Part shown: piece after piece, positions 23,167 through 30,587 of the stretch
Layout: each line of letters starts with the position of its first letter
Position numbering within the stretch: position 1 is the stretch's first letter
NCBI GenBank assembly: GCA_016783715.1
Contig: JADHWA010000005.1
Location: forward strand, 1-32,368
DNA length: 32,368 nucleotides
Reading direction: 5' to 3'
Source: Candidatus Omnitrophota bacterium
GTDB lineage: Bacteria; Omnitrophota; Gorgyraeia; Gygaellales; Profunditerraquicolaceae
Made by a program: the position numbers and the translations under genes
The notes under the pieces: generated by a model
The model's input: only the letters and a program-made list of their open reading frames with translations
The model's database searches: none
Told to the model about the DNA's origin: nothing

Positions 23167-24999
23167 ATGATTAAGAAAGTACTACTGTTTACGATATCGT
23201 TGACTTTATTAATCTGTTTTGCCTACCCCGGACTTGCTCAAGAGCTTGCCCCTACGGCGGAAGAGAATGGCCAAATCTCCCTTGATATAAAGGGAATGGA
23301 TGTGGTGGATGTGCTGAAGATGCTGGCAAGTCGCTCGGGACTTAATATTGTTGTCGGCAAGAATGTCTCAGGAAGAGTAACCCTCTTCTTAAAAGATGTT
23401 AACATCTGGGATGCCTTTATAATTATCCTTCTCTCTAATGATCTTGCCTATGAAGAGAAGGGTGGCATTATCAACGTAATGACCCAGAGGGAATATGAGG
23501 CTTCCTACGGCAGGCGCTTCCAGGATAATAAGCAGGCAAAGATTGTCCAGCTTCAATACGCCAAGGCAACTGCCCTCTCTGTGGCACTGAATCAGATTAG
23601 GACTACTCAGGGAAAAGTAGTAGCCGATGAGACATCTAACACAATCGTAATTATTGATACCCTGGAGAAGATCAGGGAGATGGAAGAGTTTATAGCAAGC
23701 GCAGACCTCCCTCTTGAAGTCCGTGTATTTGACTTAAACTATGCGTCAGCAGAGCCCTTAAGTAAAAAGATAGAGGAGACGATTACCAAAGGCGCCGGGG
23801 CGATAAGAATAGACGAACGCACGAATAAAATAGTAGTTACGGATTACCCTGCTAAGCTCGATGAGATCTCAAAGATAATCGAGGCCTTTGACGAGAAGAC
23901 TCCACAGGTCTTGATTGACGCCCAACTTATCCAGGTAAACCCCTCCGATAAGCTGGAGATGGGGGTAGACTGGGACTACTGGCTTCAGAAATACTTTGAT
24001 ATCAAGGCCTCACTTGCCATAAACACCGCAAATACCTTATTAGTCAGCACCGCAACCAGCACCCCTACAAAAGAGGGGGAGTATAAGGCGGTACTTGATA
24101 TCTTGCGTACTATCGGCGATGTGAAAATACTCTCAAGCCCCAGGATCATGGTTCTGAATAACGAAGAGGCCAGGATACACGTAGGGACAAGGGACGCCTA
24201 TATTACCTCTACTACTTCACAGGCAGGCACCGGAACCACCGTCATCTCGCAAAGCGTCAACTTCGTGGATACCGGAATCCAGCTGCATGTAACTCCAACT
24301 ATCAGCCGAGACGGATTTGTAAAGATGAATATAAAGCCAGAAATTAGCGAATCTACGCGTACCGATATTAAATCCGAAGGTACCATAACTCAGGTCCCGA
24401 TCGTCTCCACCTCAGAAGCAGAAACCACGGTAATGGTAAAAGACGGGGTCACTATTATTATCGGCGGCTTAAGAAAAGATAAGAGAGAGAAGACGGTAAA
24501 AAAGATCCCCTTGTTAGGGGATCTTCCCGGCATAGGGTTCCTTTTTAGGAGCACCAGCGATAACGTTACCGCAACCGAGCTGGTAATTCTTATAACACCG
24601 CACATAATCAGCGGCGAACACCCGCTCACCGAATTTGCGCAGATTCCGCCAAAGGCCGGAGCAAGGGCAAAAATGGTCAAGGGCAAAATCATTACCGAAG
24701 AAATAGATACCCAGCCGAATATCAGCAATAGCGCATATCACAATATGATTGCCCAGAGGATAAAGAATAATACCGTCAGAAATACAAATAGTGGGCAAAT
24801 CAACGGCGATATAGAGATCTCCTTTACTCTGGATTCCAGGGGCCACCTCCTCGCAGACCCCGAAATCATCTCTGCGAGCAACCAACTACTCATCCTGCCT
24901 ACCCTAGAAAGCATCAGGGGAGCTGCGCCATTTCCTTCATTTCCTCCCGGACTTAATAAAACAGAGGAGAGATTCCAATTAACCCTGGAATACAAGTAA
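23167..24999 (+). CDS. gspD: type II secretion / pilus secretin (GspD/PilQ) with a TonB/TolA-like C-terminal domain
   Basis: The secretin forms the outer-membrane channel. A signal peptide covers residues 1-25 (cleavage near GLA-QEL). An N0/STN domain lies at about 36-105, two ring-building N domains at about 124-182 and 187-245, and the secretin core at about 305-480 (TQVPIVSTSEAETTVMVKDG, GGLRKDKREKTVKKIPLLGD, ELVILITPHI). After a linker, residues 523-610 resemble a TonB/TolA C-terminal domain: YHNMIAQRIKNN, GDIEISFTLDSRGHL, AAPFPSFPPGL and RFQLTLEYK. Typical GspD ends in a pilotin-binding S-domain instead. It follows gspC by 33 bases with GGAG before the ATG and is followed by a terminator. 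Confidence 0.93.
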   Translation: MIKKVLLFTISLTLLICFAYPGLAQELAPTAEENGQISLDIKGMDVVDVLKMLASRSGLNIVVGKNVSGRVTLFLKDVNIWDAFIIILLSNDLAYEEKGGIINVMTQREYEASYGRRFQDNKQAKIVQLQYAKATALSVALNQIRTTQGKVVADETSNTIVIIDTLEKIREMEEFIASADLPLEVRVFDLNYASAEPLSKKIEETITKGAGAIRIDERTNKIVVTDYPAKLDEISKIIEAFDEKTPQVLIDAQLIQVNPSDKLEMGVDWDYWLQKYFDIKASLAINTANTLLVSTATSTPTKEGEYKAVLDILRTIGDVKILSSPRIMVLNNEEARIHVGTRDAYITSTTSQAGTGTTVISQSVNFVDTGIQLHVTPTISRDGFVKMNIKPEISESTRTDIKSEGTITQVPIVSTSEAETTVMVKDGVTIIIGGLRKDKREKTVKKIPLLGDLPGIGFLFRSTSDNVTATELVILITPHIISGEHPLTEFAQIPPKAGARAKMVKGKIITEEIDTQPNISNSAYHNMIAQRIKNNTVRNTNSGQINGDIEISFTLDSRGHLLADPEIISASNQLLILPTLESIRGAAPFPSFPPGLNKTEERFQLTLEYK

Positions 25000-25037
25000 A
25001 AATAATCTAAATATACTGATTTAACACTCCCAATCTA

Positions 25038-25065
25038 GGGCAGGATTACCCCTGCCCTTTTCTTT
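25038..25065 (+). terminator. intrinsic terminator after the secretin
   Basis: GGGCAGG (25038-25044) pairs with CCTGCCC (25051-25057), followed by TTTTCTTT. The T-run overlaps the -35 box of the next promoter. Confidence 0.9.
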
Positions 25066-25092
25066 GACATATTCAATATTGTGTGCTATATT
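25064..25092 (+). promoter_or_regulatory. near-consensus sigma70 promoter of the PilZ operon
   Basis: A perfect TTGACA (25064-25069), exactly 17 bases, then TATATT (25087-25092). The TTG of the -35 box happens to be in frame with the PilZ gene but cannot be its start, since it lies upstream of the transcription start. Confidence 0.85.
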
Positions 25093-25108
25093 AAACATGA
25101 GGGAAGCA

Positions 25109-25447
25109 ATGGATCTAAGAGAAAAGAGAAGATATTCCCGCGTAAAACTCAAAAGCCCATTACATTTTAACATCAGAGGCAGAGGGGATTTTAGCGATAC
25201 AGTATCGGAAGATATAAGTGCAGGCGGTATATGTTTTACAAATAATCAATATATTGCCCCTTTAACAAATCTGATGTTAGAATTAAAGCTTCTATCTCGA
25301 GTCCTGAACGCTATTGGAAGAGTAGTCTGGGTGAACCCGCTAGCGCATTCAGATAGGTACCGGATGGGGGTAGAGTTTGTTGAATTGGACCCACAGAAAA
25401 AACTGTATCTCTCTGAATACATTCTGATGCAGGAAAATATCCTTTAA
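25109..25447 (+). CDS. PilZ domain protein 1
   Basis: A single-domain PilZ protein of 112 aa. Both c-di-GMP-binding motifs are intact: RxxxR at R7-R11 and DxSxxG at D35, S37 and G40 (DISAGG). It should therefore bind c-di-GMP and pass the signal to a partner. I place the start at ATG 25109, behind GAGGGAA and just before the REKRRYSR segment. The upstream in-frame ATG 25097 lies only five bases beyond the -10 box. It is the first gene of a long operon and sits directly downstream of the secretin, so control of secretion, pili or motility is a reasonable guess. Confidence 0.9.
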   Translation: MDLREKRRYSRVKLKSPLHFNIRGRGDFSDTVSEDISAGGICFTNNQYIAPLTNLMLELKLLSRVLNAIGRVVWVNPLAHSDRYRMGVEFVELDPQKKLYLSEYILMQENIL

Positions 25448-25468
25448 CCAAAGAGAAAGGTAATATTC

Positions 25469-25717
25469 ATGGCAGATCAACAACAACCAGAGGCAAAACC
25501 AGCAGAGAAACCGGCAGCAGAGGCAAAACCAGCAGCTGAGGCAAAACCAGCAGCAAAACCAGTTGCACAACCAGCAGCAGAAGTAGAAAAGCAGACAAAT
25601 TGCCTGGGATGCAATAAACCCTTAATAAAAGGTAAGGTTTATTACCGTAACGGAAAATACTATTGCAACAAAAAGTGCTGGAAGAAGGCAATTGCGCCTA
25701 AGGAAGAGGAGAAATAA
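25469..25717 (+). CDS. Lys/Pro/Ala-rich protein with a four-cysteine zinc knuckle
   Basis: The first 40 residues are a low-complexity run of EAKPA-type repeats; the coding DNA (25490-25579) repeats with them. The C-terminal part has C45-L-G-C48, then C66-N-K-K-C70 after RNGKYYC, a CxxC-x17-CxxxC spacing reminiscent of treble-clef fingers of the TRASH/YHS/MYM or half-LIM kind. At 82 aa with no catalytic residues, it may be a metal-dependent adaptor with a flexible arm. It lies between two PilZ genes and shares one base with the second (TAATG), so it probably works with them. The family is not recognised. Confidence 0.8.
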   Translation: MADQQQPEAKPAEKPAAEAKPAAEAKPAAKPVAQPAAEVEKQTNCLGCNKPLIKGKVYYRNGKYYCNKKCWKKAIAPKEEEK

Positions 25718-26100
25718 TGGCCAGGACAAAGAAAGAAAAGAGAGAGCACCCTAGAATAGAGCATCGTCTTCCGGTCAAAATAGTCGCTAACGGTTACGAC
25801 TTCAGCACCGAGACACAAAATGTAAGCTGCTTCGGTGCATATTGCCGTATATCAAAATACGTGCCGCCATTCACCAGGGTAGCAGTCAAGTTAAACCTTC
25901 CGATCGCCACCGGAGGCGCAAAAAAAGTGTGCTCTTTCGAATGCAAGGGGGTAATCGTCAGGACCGAAGATGAGGCGGGTGGAGGCTTTAATATCGCCGT
26001 CTACTTCAACCGGATCCAGGATCCTCAAAGAAAAATTATCTCTAAATACGTTAACCAATTTATACCTCAGGAGCCTCCGTCCCGTCTAAAAGTCTCCTAA
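25717..26100 (+). CDS. PilZ domain protein 2
   Basis: A second 127-aa PilZ protein, clearly different from the first. The RxxxR motif is R9-R13 (REHPR), and the second motif reads N35-V-S37-C-F-G40, the accepted N variant of DxSxxG. The barrel carries two cysteines (VCSFECKG) that the first PilZ protein lacks. It should bind c-di-GMP. Its start overlaps the stop of the zinc-knuckle gene by one base and its stop directly abuts the DUF4416 gene, so translation is coupled along the operon. Confidence 0.88.
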   Translation: MARTKKEKREHPRIEHRLPVKIVANGYDFSTETQNVSCFGAYCRISKYVPPFTRVAVKLNLPIATGGAKKVCSFECKGVIVRTEDEAGGGFNIAVYFNRIQDPQRKIISKYVNQFIPQEPPSRLKVS

Positions 26101-26625
26101 ATGGGCAAGATTAGATCTACCCCGCCAGTAAAACTAATTGTTGGATTTATCTACCATCAAGAGAAATATCCCTTAGCTGCCCAAAAAATTCTAATAAAGC
26201 ATTTCGGCCCTGTAGATTTTACCAGCAGACCGCTTGCCTTTGGTTATACCGATTACTACCAGAAGGAATTCGGGGCGGATCTAAAAAAAAGCTTCATCTG
26301 CTTCAAGAAATTAATCAATCCTGTGGCGATCGCAAAGGTCAAACATCTCTGCAACCGGATAGAGGAGAAACTATCCGGCGGGGCCACCGGCCGTCTGATA
26401 AATATCGACCCTGGATACCTCACCCTTGCAAAGTTCGTGCTTGCCACCACAAAAGACTACTCTCACCGAATCTATCTAAATCGCGGAATATATGCTGAAA
26501 TAACTCTATCCTATAAGAAAAATTCATTTTGCAGCTTACCCTGGACATATCCGGACTACGGATCTGCCGAATATATCGCCATATTTAATCAGATTAGAGA
26601 GATTTACCACAAGCAGATACTATGA
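26101..26625 (+). CDS. DUF4416 family protein
   Basis: This 174-aa protein matches my memory of DUF4416: early VKLIVGFIYHQEKY, the central FGYTDYYQKEFG, then NIDPGYLTLAKFVLATTKDYSHRIYLNRGIYAEITL, and LPWTYPDYGSAEYI near the end. The family is uncharacterised and found mainly in diverse Gram-negative anaerobes. No signal peptide or membrane segment is seen, so it is cytoplasmic. It begins on the base after the PilZ stop and overlaps the radical SAM gene by ATGA, a pairing that hints at a shared pathway. No function is assigned. Confidence 0.82.
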   Translation: MGKIRSTPPVKLIVGFIYHQEKYPLAAQKILIKHFGPVDFTSRPLAFGYTDYYQKEFGADLKKSFICFKKLINPVAIAKVKHLCNRIEEKLSGGATGRLINIDPGYLTLAKFVLATTKDYSHRIYLNRGIYAEITLSYKKNSFCSLPWTYPDYGSAEYIAIFNQIREIYHKQIL

Positions 26626-27581
26626 AATACCCCCGATATATTGAATCTTATGAAAATGGCGCCTTGGAGAGACTGGCTGATACTGCCTGGGAGATGCTTG
26701 GTTCCTGCGCTCTCTGCCCGCGCAGGTGTAATGTAAACAGGCTCAATGACCAAAAAGGCTACTGCAGAACAGGCAAAAAAGCCGTTGTCTGCAGCTATAT
26801 GGCTCATCTCGGAGAAGAACCTCCTATCTCTGCAAGTAAAGGTTCAGGAACTATATTCTTTTCAAACTGCAACATGAGTTGTACATACTGCCAGAACTTT
26901 AAATTCAGCCAGCTCGACGAAGGAAGAAGAGTAGAAATCGAGGAATTAGCCGGTTTTATGCTCGAGCTCCAAAAACAGGGATGTCACAATATAAACCTGG
27001 TAACCCCTACCCATATCATGCCCCAGATCCTAAAAGCTCTTCTATTGGCTGTAGCTAAGGGGCTTTCTATTCCTATATGCTACAACACCAGCGGCTATGA
27101 ACTCCCCCAGGTAATAAAGATGCTAGAGATTGTGGTAGACATATACCTCTCAGATATGAGGTATGCTGACCGCCAGATGGCAGAAAAGTACTCCCAGGCA
27201 CCTGACTACCCGAAATATAATCAAGATTCCATAAAACTAATGCACCGGCAGACCGGCATACCCACAATCTCGGAGGACGGGGTCATCAGAAGAGGCCTGA
27301 TCACCAGACTCCTGGTCTTGCCTAATAACATATCCGGGACCGAGGAGATCGCCAGATTTCTCTCAAGTGAAATCTCAAAGGATACCTACATCAGCCTGAT
27401 GAGCCAATATTTCCCCTGTAATAAGGCTGACCAGATCAAAGAACTCTCCCGGAGAATTACCCTTGAAGAATATGAAGACGCGGTTAAAATAATACATAAA
27501 TACGGCCTCTATAACGGGTGGGTCCAGGAATCAGGAGGATTGGCCCGCTTTGCCGGAACCAATATAAAGAAGAATATCTGA
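26622..27581 (+). CDS. radical SAM protein, PflA/PflX-like (COG1313 type)
   Basis: The 4Fe-4S/SAM motif CxxxCxxC is C83-N-M-S-C87-T-Y-C90 within TIFFSNCNMSCTYCQN. An N-terminal cysteine cluster (C29, C32, C36, C48 and C57 in SCALCPRRCNVNR and GYCRTG) is typical of the putative pyruvate-formate-lyase-activating group that includes PflX/COG1313. The core VTPTHIMPQILKAL and SLMSQYFPCNKA match that group. The substrate is unknown, and no glycyl-radical enzyme lies nearby, so the PFL-activase name should not be taken literally. Length 319 aa is normal. It overlaps DUF4416 by ATGA. Confidence 0.85.
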   Translation: MKYPRYIESYENGALERLADTAWEMLGSCALCPRRCNVNRLNDQKGYCRTGKKAVVCSYMAHLGEEPPISASKGSGTIFFSNCNMSCTYCQNFKFSQLDEGRRVEIEELAGFMLELQKQGCHNINLVTPTHIMPQILKALLLAVAKGLSIPICYNTSGYELPQVIKMLEIVVDIYLSDMRYADRQMAEKYSQAPDYPKYNQDSIKLMHRQTGIPTISEDGVIRRGLITRLLVLPNNISGTEEIARFLSSEISKDTYISLMSQYFPCNKADQIKELSRRITLEEYEDAVKIIHKYGLYNGWVQESGGLARFAGTNIKKNI

Positions 27582-27583
27582 GT

Positions 27584-29131
27584 ATGCAAGCCAATACCTT
27601 ACAAGAAATCCTTAGGAAGACGGCCAAAGATCATCCTCAAAATACCGTAATCGTCTTCGGCAGAAAAAAGATTACTTACCAGCAGCTTGATGAAATTACT
27701 GACCAGATCGCTGCCGGACTAATTGAGCTTGGCCTCAAACAAGGTGAAAGAATAGCATTGTTCTTAGATAACTGCCCTGAGTTTATAATTAGTTATTACG
27801 CCATTTTAAAAGCAGGGGGAGTGGTCGTCCCGATAAACTATATGTTCAAAATGGAGGAGGCTAAATTCATCCTTCAAGACAGTGAGGCGGTAATCCTGAT
27901 TACCTCACGCGTAAACATTGAGATGGCCAAAGAGCTGCGGCTGAGGATCGACAGCCTAAAGGATATTATCATCTCAGCAAGCACCCAAGAATCCCTCCAC
28001 GACCTGCAGAAGATAAAGAGCCATCGCATTGGGAAATTGAATAAGATTGAATCAGATCCCGCTAATCTGGCAGTACTACTTTATACCTCAGGCACCACCG
28101 GCTTCCCAAAGGGTGCGATGCTCTCACACCATAACCTGGTCTCCAATGCCCGGGATTCATCCCGGGCGATTAAGGCAACCCAGAAGGATGTGGTAATCTG
28201 CATACTGCCACTATTCCACTCATTTGCTGCTACCGTCTGCATGAACCTGCCGATACAGGTAGGGGCAAAGATAGTAGTTATGAAAGCAGTTCGGCCTTTT
28301 AAGAGAATAATCCGGACGATCAGGAAGAACAGGGTAACGGTATTTGCCGCCATACCTTCGATATATACAATTTTAAATAATATGAAGATCCCTAAAGTCT
28401 TCCACAGCCCGCTGATAAAACTGTTTAACCCGATAAAAGTGTGTATCTCGGGTGCCGCGGCCCTGCCGGTTGAGACATTCAAGGAATTCCAGAAGAAATT
28501 CCGCATCCCGCTGCTTGAAGGTTATGGCCTGACTGAGGCCTCCCCAGTTGTCACGCTTAATCCGATACAGGGCTTAAGGAAACCCGGCTCAATCGGCATC
28601 AGCCTCTCCCCAAGTATCAAACTTAGAATAGTAGACACCTATGATCGCGACCTCGGCCCTGATGAGATAGGGGAGCTATTAGTCAAGGGGCCAAACGTCA
28701 TGGCCGGCTACCATAAGAACCAGGAAGCAACCAGGGAGACATTAAAATCCGGATGGCTCTACACCGGAGATATGGCCAAGTTCGATAGCAATCACTATTT
28801 CTATATCGTGGGAAGAAAAAAGGAGATGGTTAATGTCAGGGGGCTAAATGTCTACCCCAGAGAGATAGAAGAAGTTCTCTATCAGAACTCCAAGATAAAA
28901 GAAGCAGCAGTCATAGGGATCGCTGACCAGCATAAAGGAGAGGTGCCCAAGGCATTCTTAGTCTTAAAGGACGGTGAAACTGCTACCGAGCATGAGATTA
29001 TCCATTACCTAAGGGAGAGACTGGCATCCTATAAAATACCTAAATACGTAGATTTCAGAAAGGCCCTCCCAAAAAATGCAACCGGCAAGATATTAAAACG
29101 CCTGCTTAAAGATGAAGAGGACACAAATTAA
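27584..29131 (+). CDS. long-chain acyl-CoA synthetase / AMP-forming ligase
   Basis: An ANL-superfamily ligase that activates a carboxylic (probably fatty) acid to an acyl-AMP and then a thioester. The P-loop YTSGTTGFPKG begins at residue 167, YGLTEASPVV is the A5 motif, and TGDMAKFDSNHYFYIVGRKK the A7-A8 hinge. The catalytic lysine is in NATGKILKR near the C-terminus. I start at ATG 27584 (MQANTLQEILRK), giving 515 aa; extending to an upstream ATG at 27518 would only add residues read from inside the radical SAM gene. It overlaps the DUF2062 gene by 20 bases. Chain length cannot be read. Confidence 0.92.
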   Translation: MQANTLQEILRKTAKDHPQNTVIVFGRKKITYQQLDEITDQIAAGLIELGLKQGERIALFLDNCPEFIISYYAILKAGGVVVPINYMFKMEEAKFILQDSEAVILITSRVNIEMAKELRLRIDSLKDIIISASTQESLHDLQKIKSHRIGKLNKIESDPANLAVLLYTSGTTGFPKGAMLSHHNLVSNARDSSRAIKATQKDVVICILPLFHSFAATVCMNLPIQVGAKIVVMKAVRPFKRIIRTIRKNRVTVFAAIPSIYTILNNMKIPKVFHSPLIKLFNPIKVCISGAAALPVETFKEFQKKFRIPLLEGYGLTEASPVVTLNPIQGLRKPGSIGISLSPSIKLRIVDTYDRDLGPDEIGELLVKGPNVMAGYHKNQEATRETLKSGWLYTGDMAKFDSNHYFYIVGRKKEMVNVRGLNVYPREIEEVLYQNSKIKEAAVIGIADQHKGEVPKAFLVLKDGETATEHEIIHYLRERLASYKIPKYVDFRKALPKNATGKILKRLLKDEEDTN

Positions 29132-29594
29132 TAATAAGTTCTTAAGGTCGATCAAGTTTATTTATCATAAGATCTTCAGAATCAATGATTCACCGCAAAG
29201 AATAGCCCTGGGGTTCGGCCTGGGGGTATTCCTGGGGATCCTCCCCGGGACAGGGCCGCTGGCTTCACTGGTCCTGGCGACCTTTCTTTGTGTAAACCGT
29301 GCCAGCGCCCTCTTAGGCAGCGTGCTTACCAACACCTGGCTGAGCTTTGTTACATTCCTGCTATCTATAAGAATCGGGTCTTTCTTTCTTGGCTTAGAGT
29401 GGCAGAGAGTAAAGACAGGGTGGGACGGGCTGATCACTAACTTCTCCTGGAGGTCTTTGCTAAAAATCTCGAACTTGGAGATTATCCTGCCGGTAGCTCT
29501 GGGCTATCTTGTTATCGGCTTAGTCTCAGGAGCACTGGCGTACCTTATGGTAATCATAGTCCTGGCGTTCAGAAAGAAAAAGAGAGGCAGATGA
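29112..29594 (+). CDS. DUF2062 membrane protein
   Basis: A 160-aa integral membrane protein with the DUF2062 signature: SPQRIALGFGLGVFLGILPGTG near residue 27, and VNRASALLGSVLTNTW next. Three or four hydrophobic segments are present (about 33-56, 60-90, 120-152), and the protein ends in a basic RKKKRGR tail that should be cytoplasmic. The family is uncharacterised, though often found beside glycosyl- or acyltransferases and envelope genes. It overlaps the acyl-CoA ligase upstream and the SGNH gene downstream (ATGA), pointing to a role in lipid or envelope metabolism. Confidence 0.85.
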   Translation: MKRTQINNKFLRSIKFIYHKIFRINDSPQRIALGFGLGVFLGILPGTGPLASLVLATFLCVNRASALLGSVLTNTWLSFVTFLLSIRIGSFFLGLEWQRVKTGWDGLITNFSWRSLLKISNLEIILPVALGYLVIGLVSGALAYLMVIIVLAFRKKKRGR

Positions 29595-30580
29595 AAAGAT
29601 CAACACTGATCAATCTGATTGTTACCTTGATATCGATATTTGCGGTGCTCTTGACCGCTGAAATCATCATGCGTTTTGCCTGGAAGATGGGTGGGTGGGT
29701 AGAGCGCCCGATATACCAAAGAAGCTTCAATCCATACCTGCGATATGAACTTGTACCGGGAGAGAATTTTTCTGCAACCTCTATAAATGCCGATGGCTTT
29801 CGTGGCCGGGATTACCAGGTACCTAAAGGTCCCGAAACCTTTCGCATAATCATGGTAGGGGACTCTGAAACCCTCTCAGTCAAACTCCCTGATAAAGATA
29901 CCCTCCCATACCAGCTGCAAGAACTATTAAACCAAAACTCTGAGGGTATCAATTATGAAGTTCTTAACTTCGGGGTAGAAGGGTATTGCACCTTTCAGGA
30001 GCTGGAGATGCTTAAAACTAAAGGATTAAAATATGAGCCGGACCTGATTATCCTAAACTATGTCCTCAATGATCCTGAGCCAGGTGAGTACTACTTCCAG
30101 AAAAACTTTTTCATCCGCCACAGCGCGCTGGTTCGCTACTTCACCTTTAGGATAAAAAAGAGGCTGATAAAAAAAGAACGGAAAGCATTAGGCATCGACA
30201 CCGAGATCGACAATTATTACTATTACCATCAACCAAAGTATTTCGACAGGGTAAAGGATGCCATACTGGAGATGTCGGAGATCGCCGGTGACTCCAACCA
30301 TAAACTACTGGTGGTGATATTTCCGACCTCAAGTATCATGGTCAAGGACTTTAGGGCCAACTACCCGTACTGGCCGCTGCATGAGTTAGTCAGGGGGATA
30401 AAATCAAAAAATATGGCTACCATTGACCTGCTCGATGAGTTTAACCGCCTCAACTTAACCCCCCAAGAAGTTTCAATCGATTATGAGTACGATGAAAGCC
30501 ATAAAAACCCGCATGCTCTTGGCGTAGCAGCAGAGTATATATACCGTACCATGAAAAAGGAAAGATTAATTCCTCAGTAA
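29591..30580 (+). CDS. membrane-anchored SGNH/GDSL hydrolase
   Basis: An N-terminal membrane anchor (about residues 5-28) is followed by an SGNH hydrolase fold. Block I is VGDSET with catalytic S92, block II has the oxyanion glycine in NFGVEGY (128-131), block III has N160 in NYVLNDP, and block V is DESH with D301 and H304. The whole Ser-His-Asp set is thus present. Such enzymes are esterases or O-acetyl-modifying enzymes; with the anchor it would face the periplasm. Neighbouring acyl-CoA ligase and DUF2062 suggest an acyl or acetyl ester on a lipid or glycan. Length 329 aa. Confidence 0.85.
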   Translation: MKRSTLINLIVTLISIFAVLLTAEIIMRFAWKMGGWVERPIYQRSFNPYLRYELVPGENFSATSINADGFRGRDYQVPKGPETFRIIMVGDSETLSVKLPDKDTLPYQLQELLNQNSEGINYEVLNFGVEGYCTFQELEMLKTKGLKYEPDLIILNYVLNDPEPGEYYFQKNFFIRHSALVRYFTFRIKKRLIKKERKALGIDTEIDNYYYYHQPKYFDRVKDAILEMSEIAGDSNHKLLVVIFPTSSIMVKDFRANYPYWPLHELVRGIKSKNMATIDLLDEFNRLNLTPQEVSIDYEYDESHKNPHALGVAAEYIYRTMKKERLIPQ

Positions 30581-30587
30581 ACTCCCT

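Noticed and set aside
25064-25108. TTG start giving a longer PilZ protein
   Set aside because: The TTG is part of a perfect -35 box; the -10 box follows in the supposed coding region, so translation cannot begin there from this promoter.
25490-25579. Tandem DNA repeat that might be a CRISPR or satellite
   Set aside because: It encodes EAKPA-type repeats in frame within a real gene and has no spacer-like unique segments. No CRISPR array was seen anywhere in the window.
27518-27583. N-terminal extension of the acyl-CoA synthetase to an upstream ATG
   Set aside because: The added residues are read from the radical SAM gene in another frame; ATG 27584 begins the normal family N-terminus.
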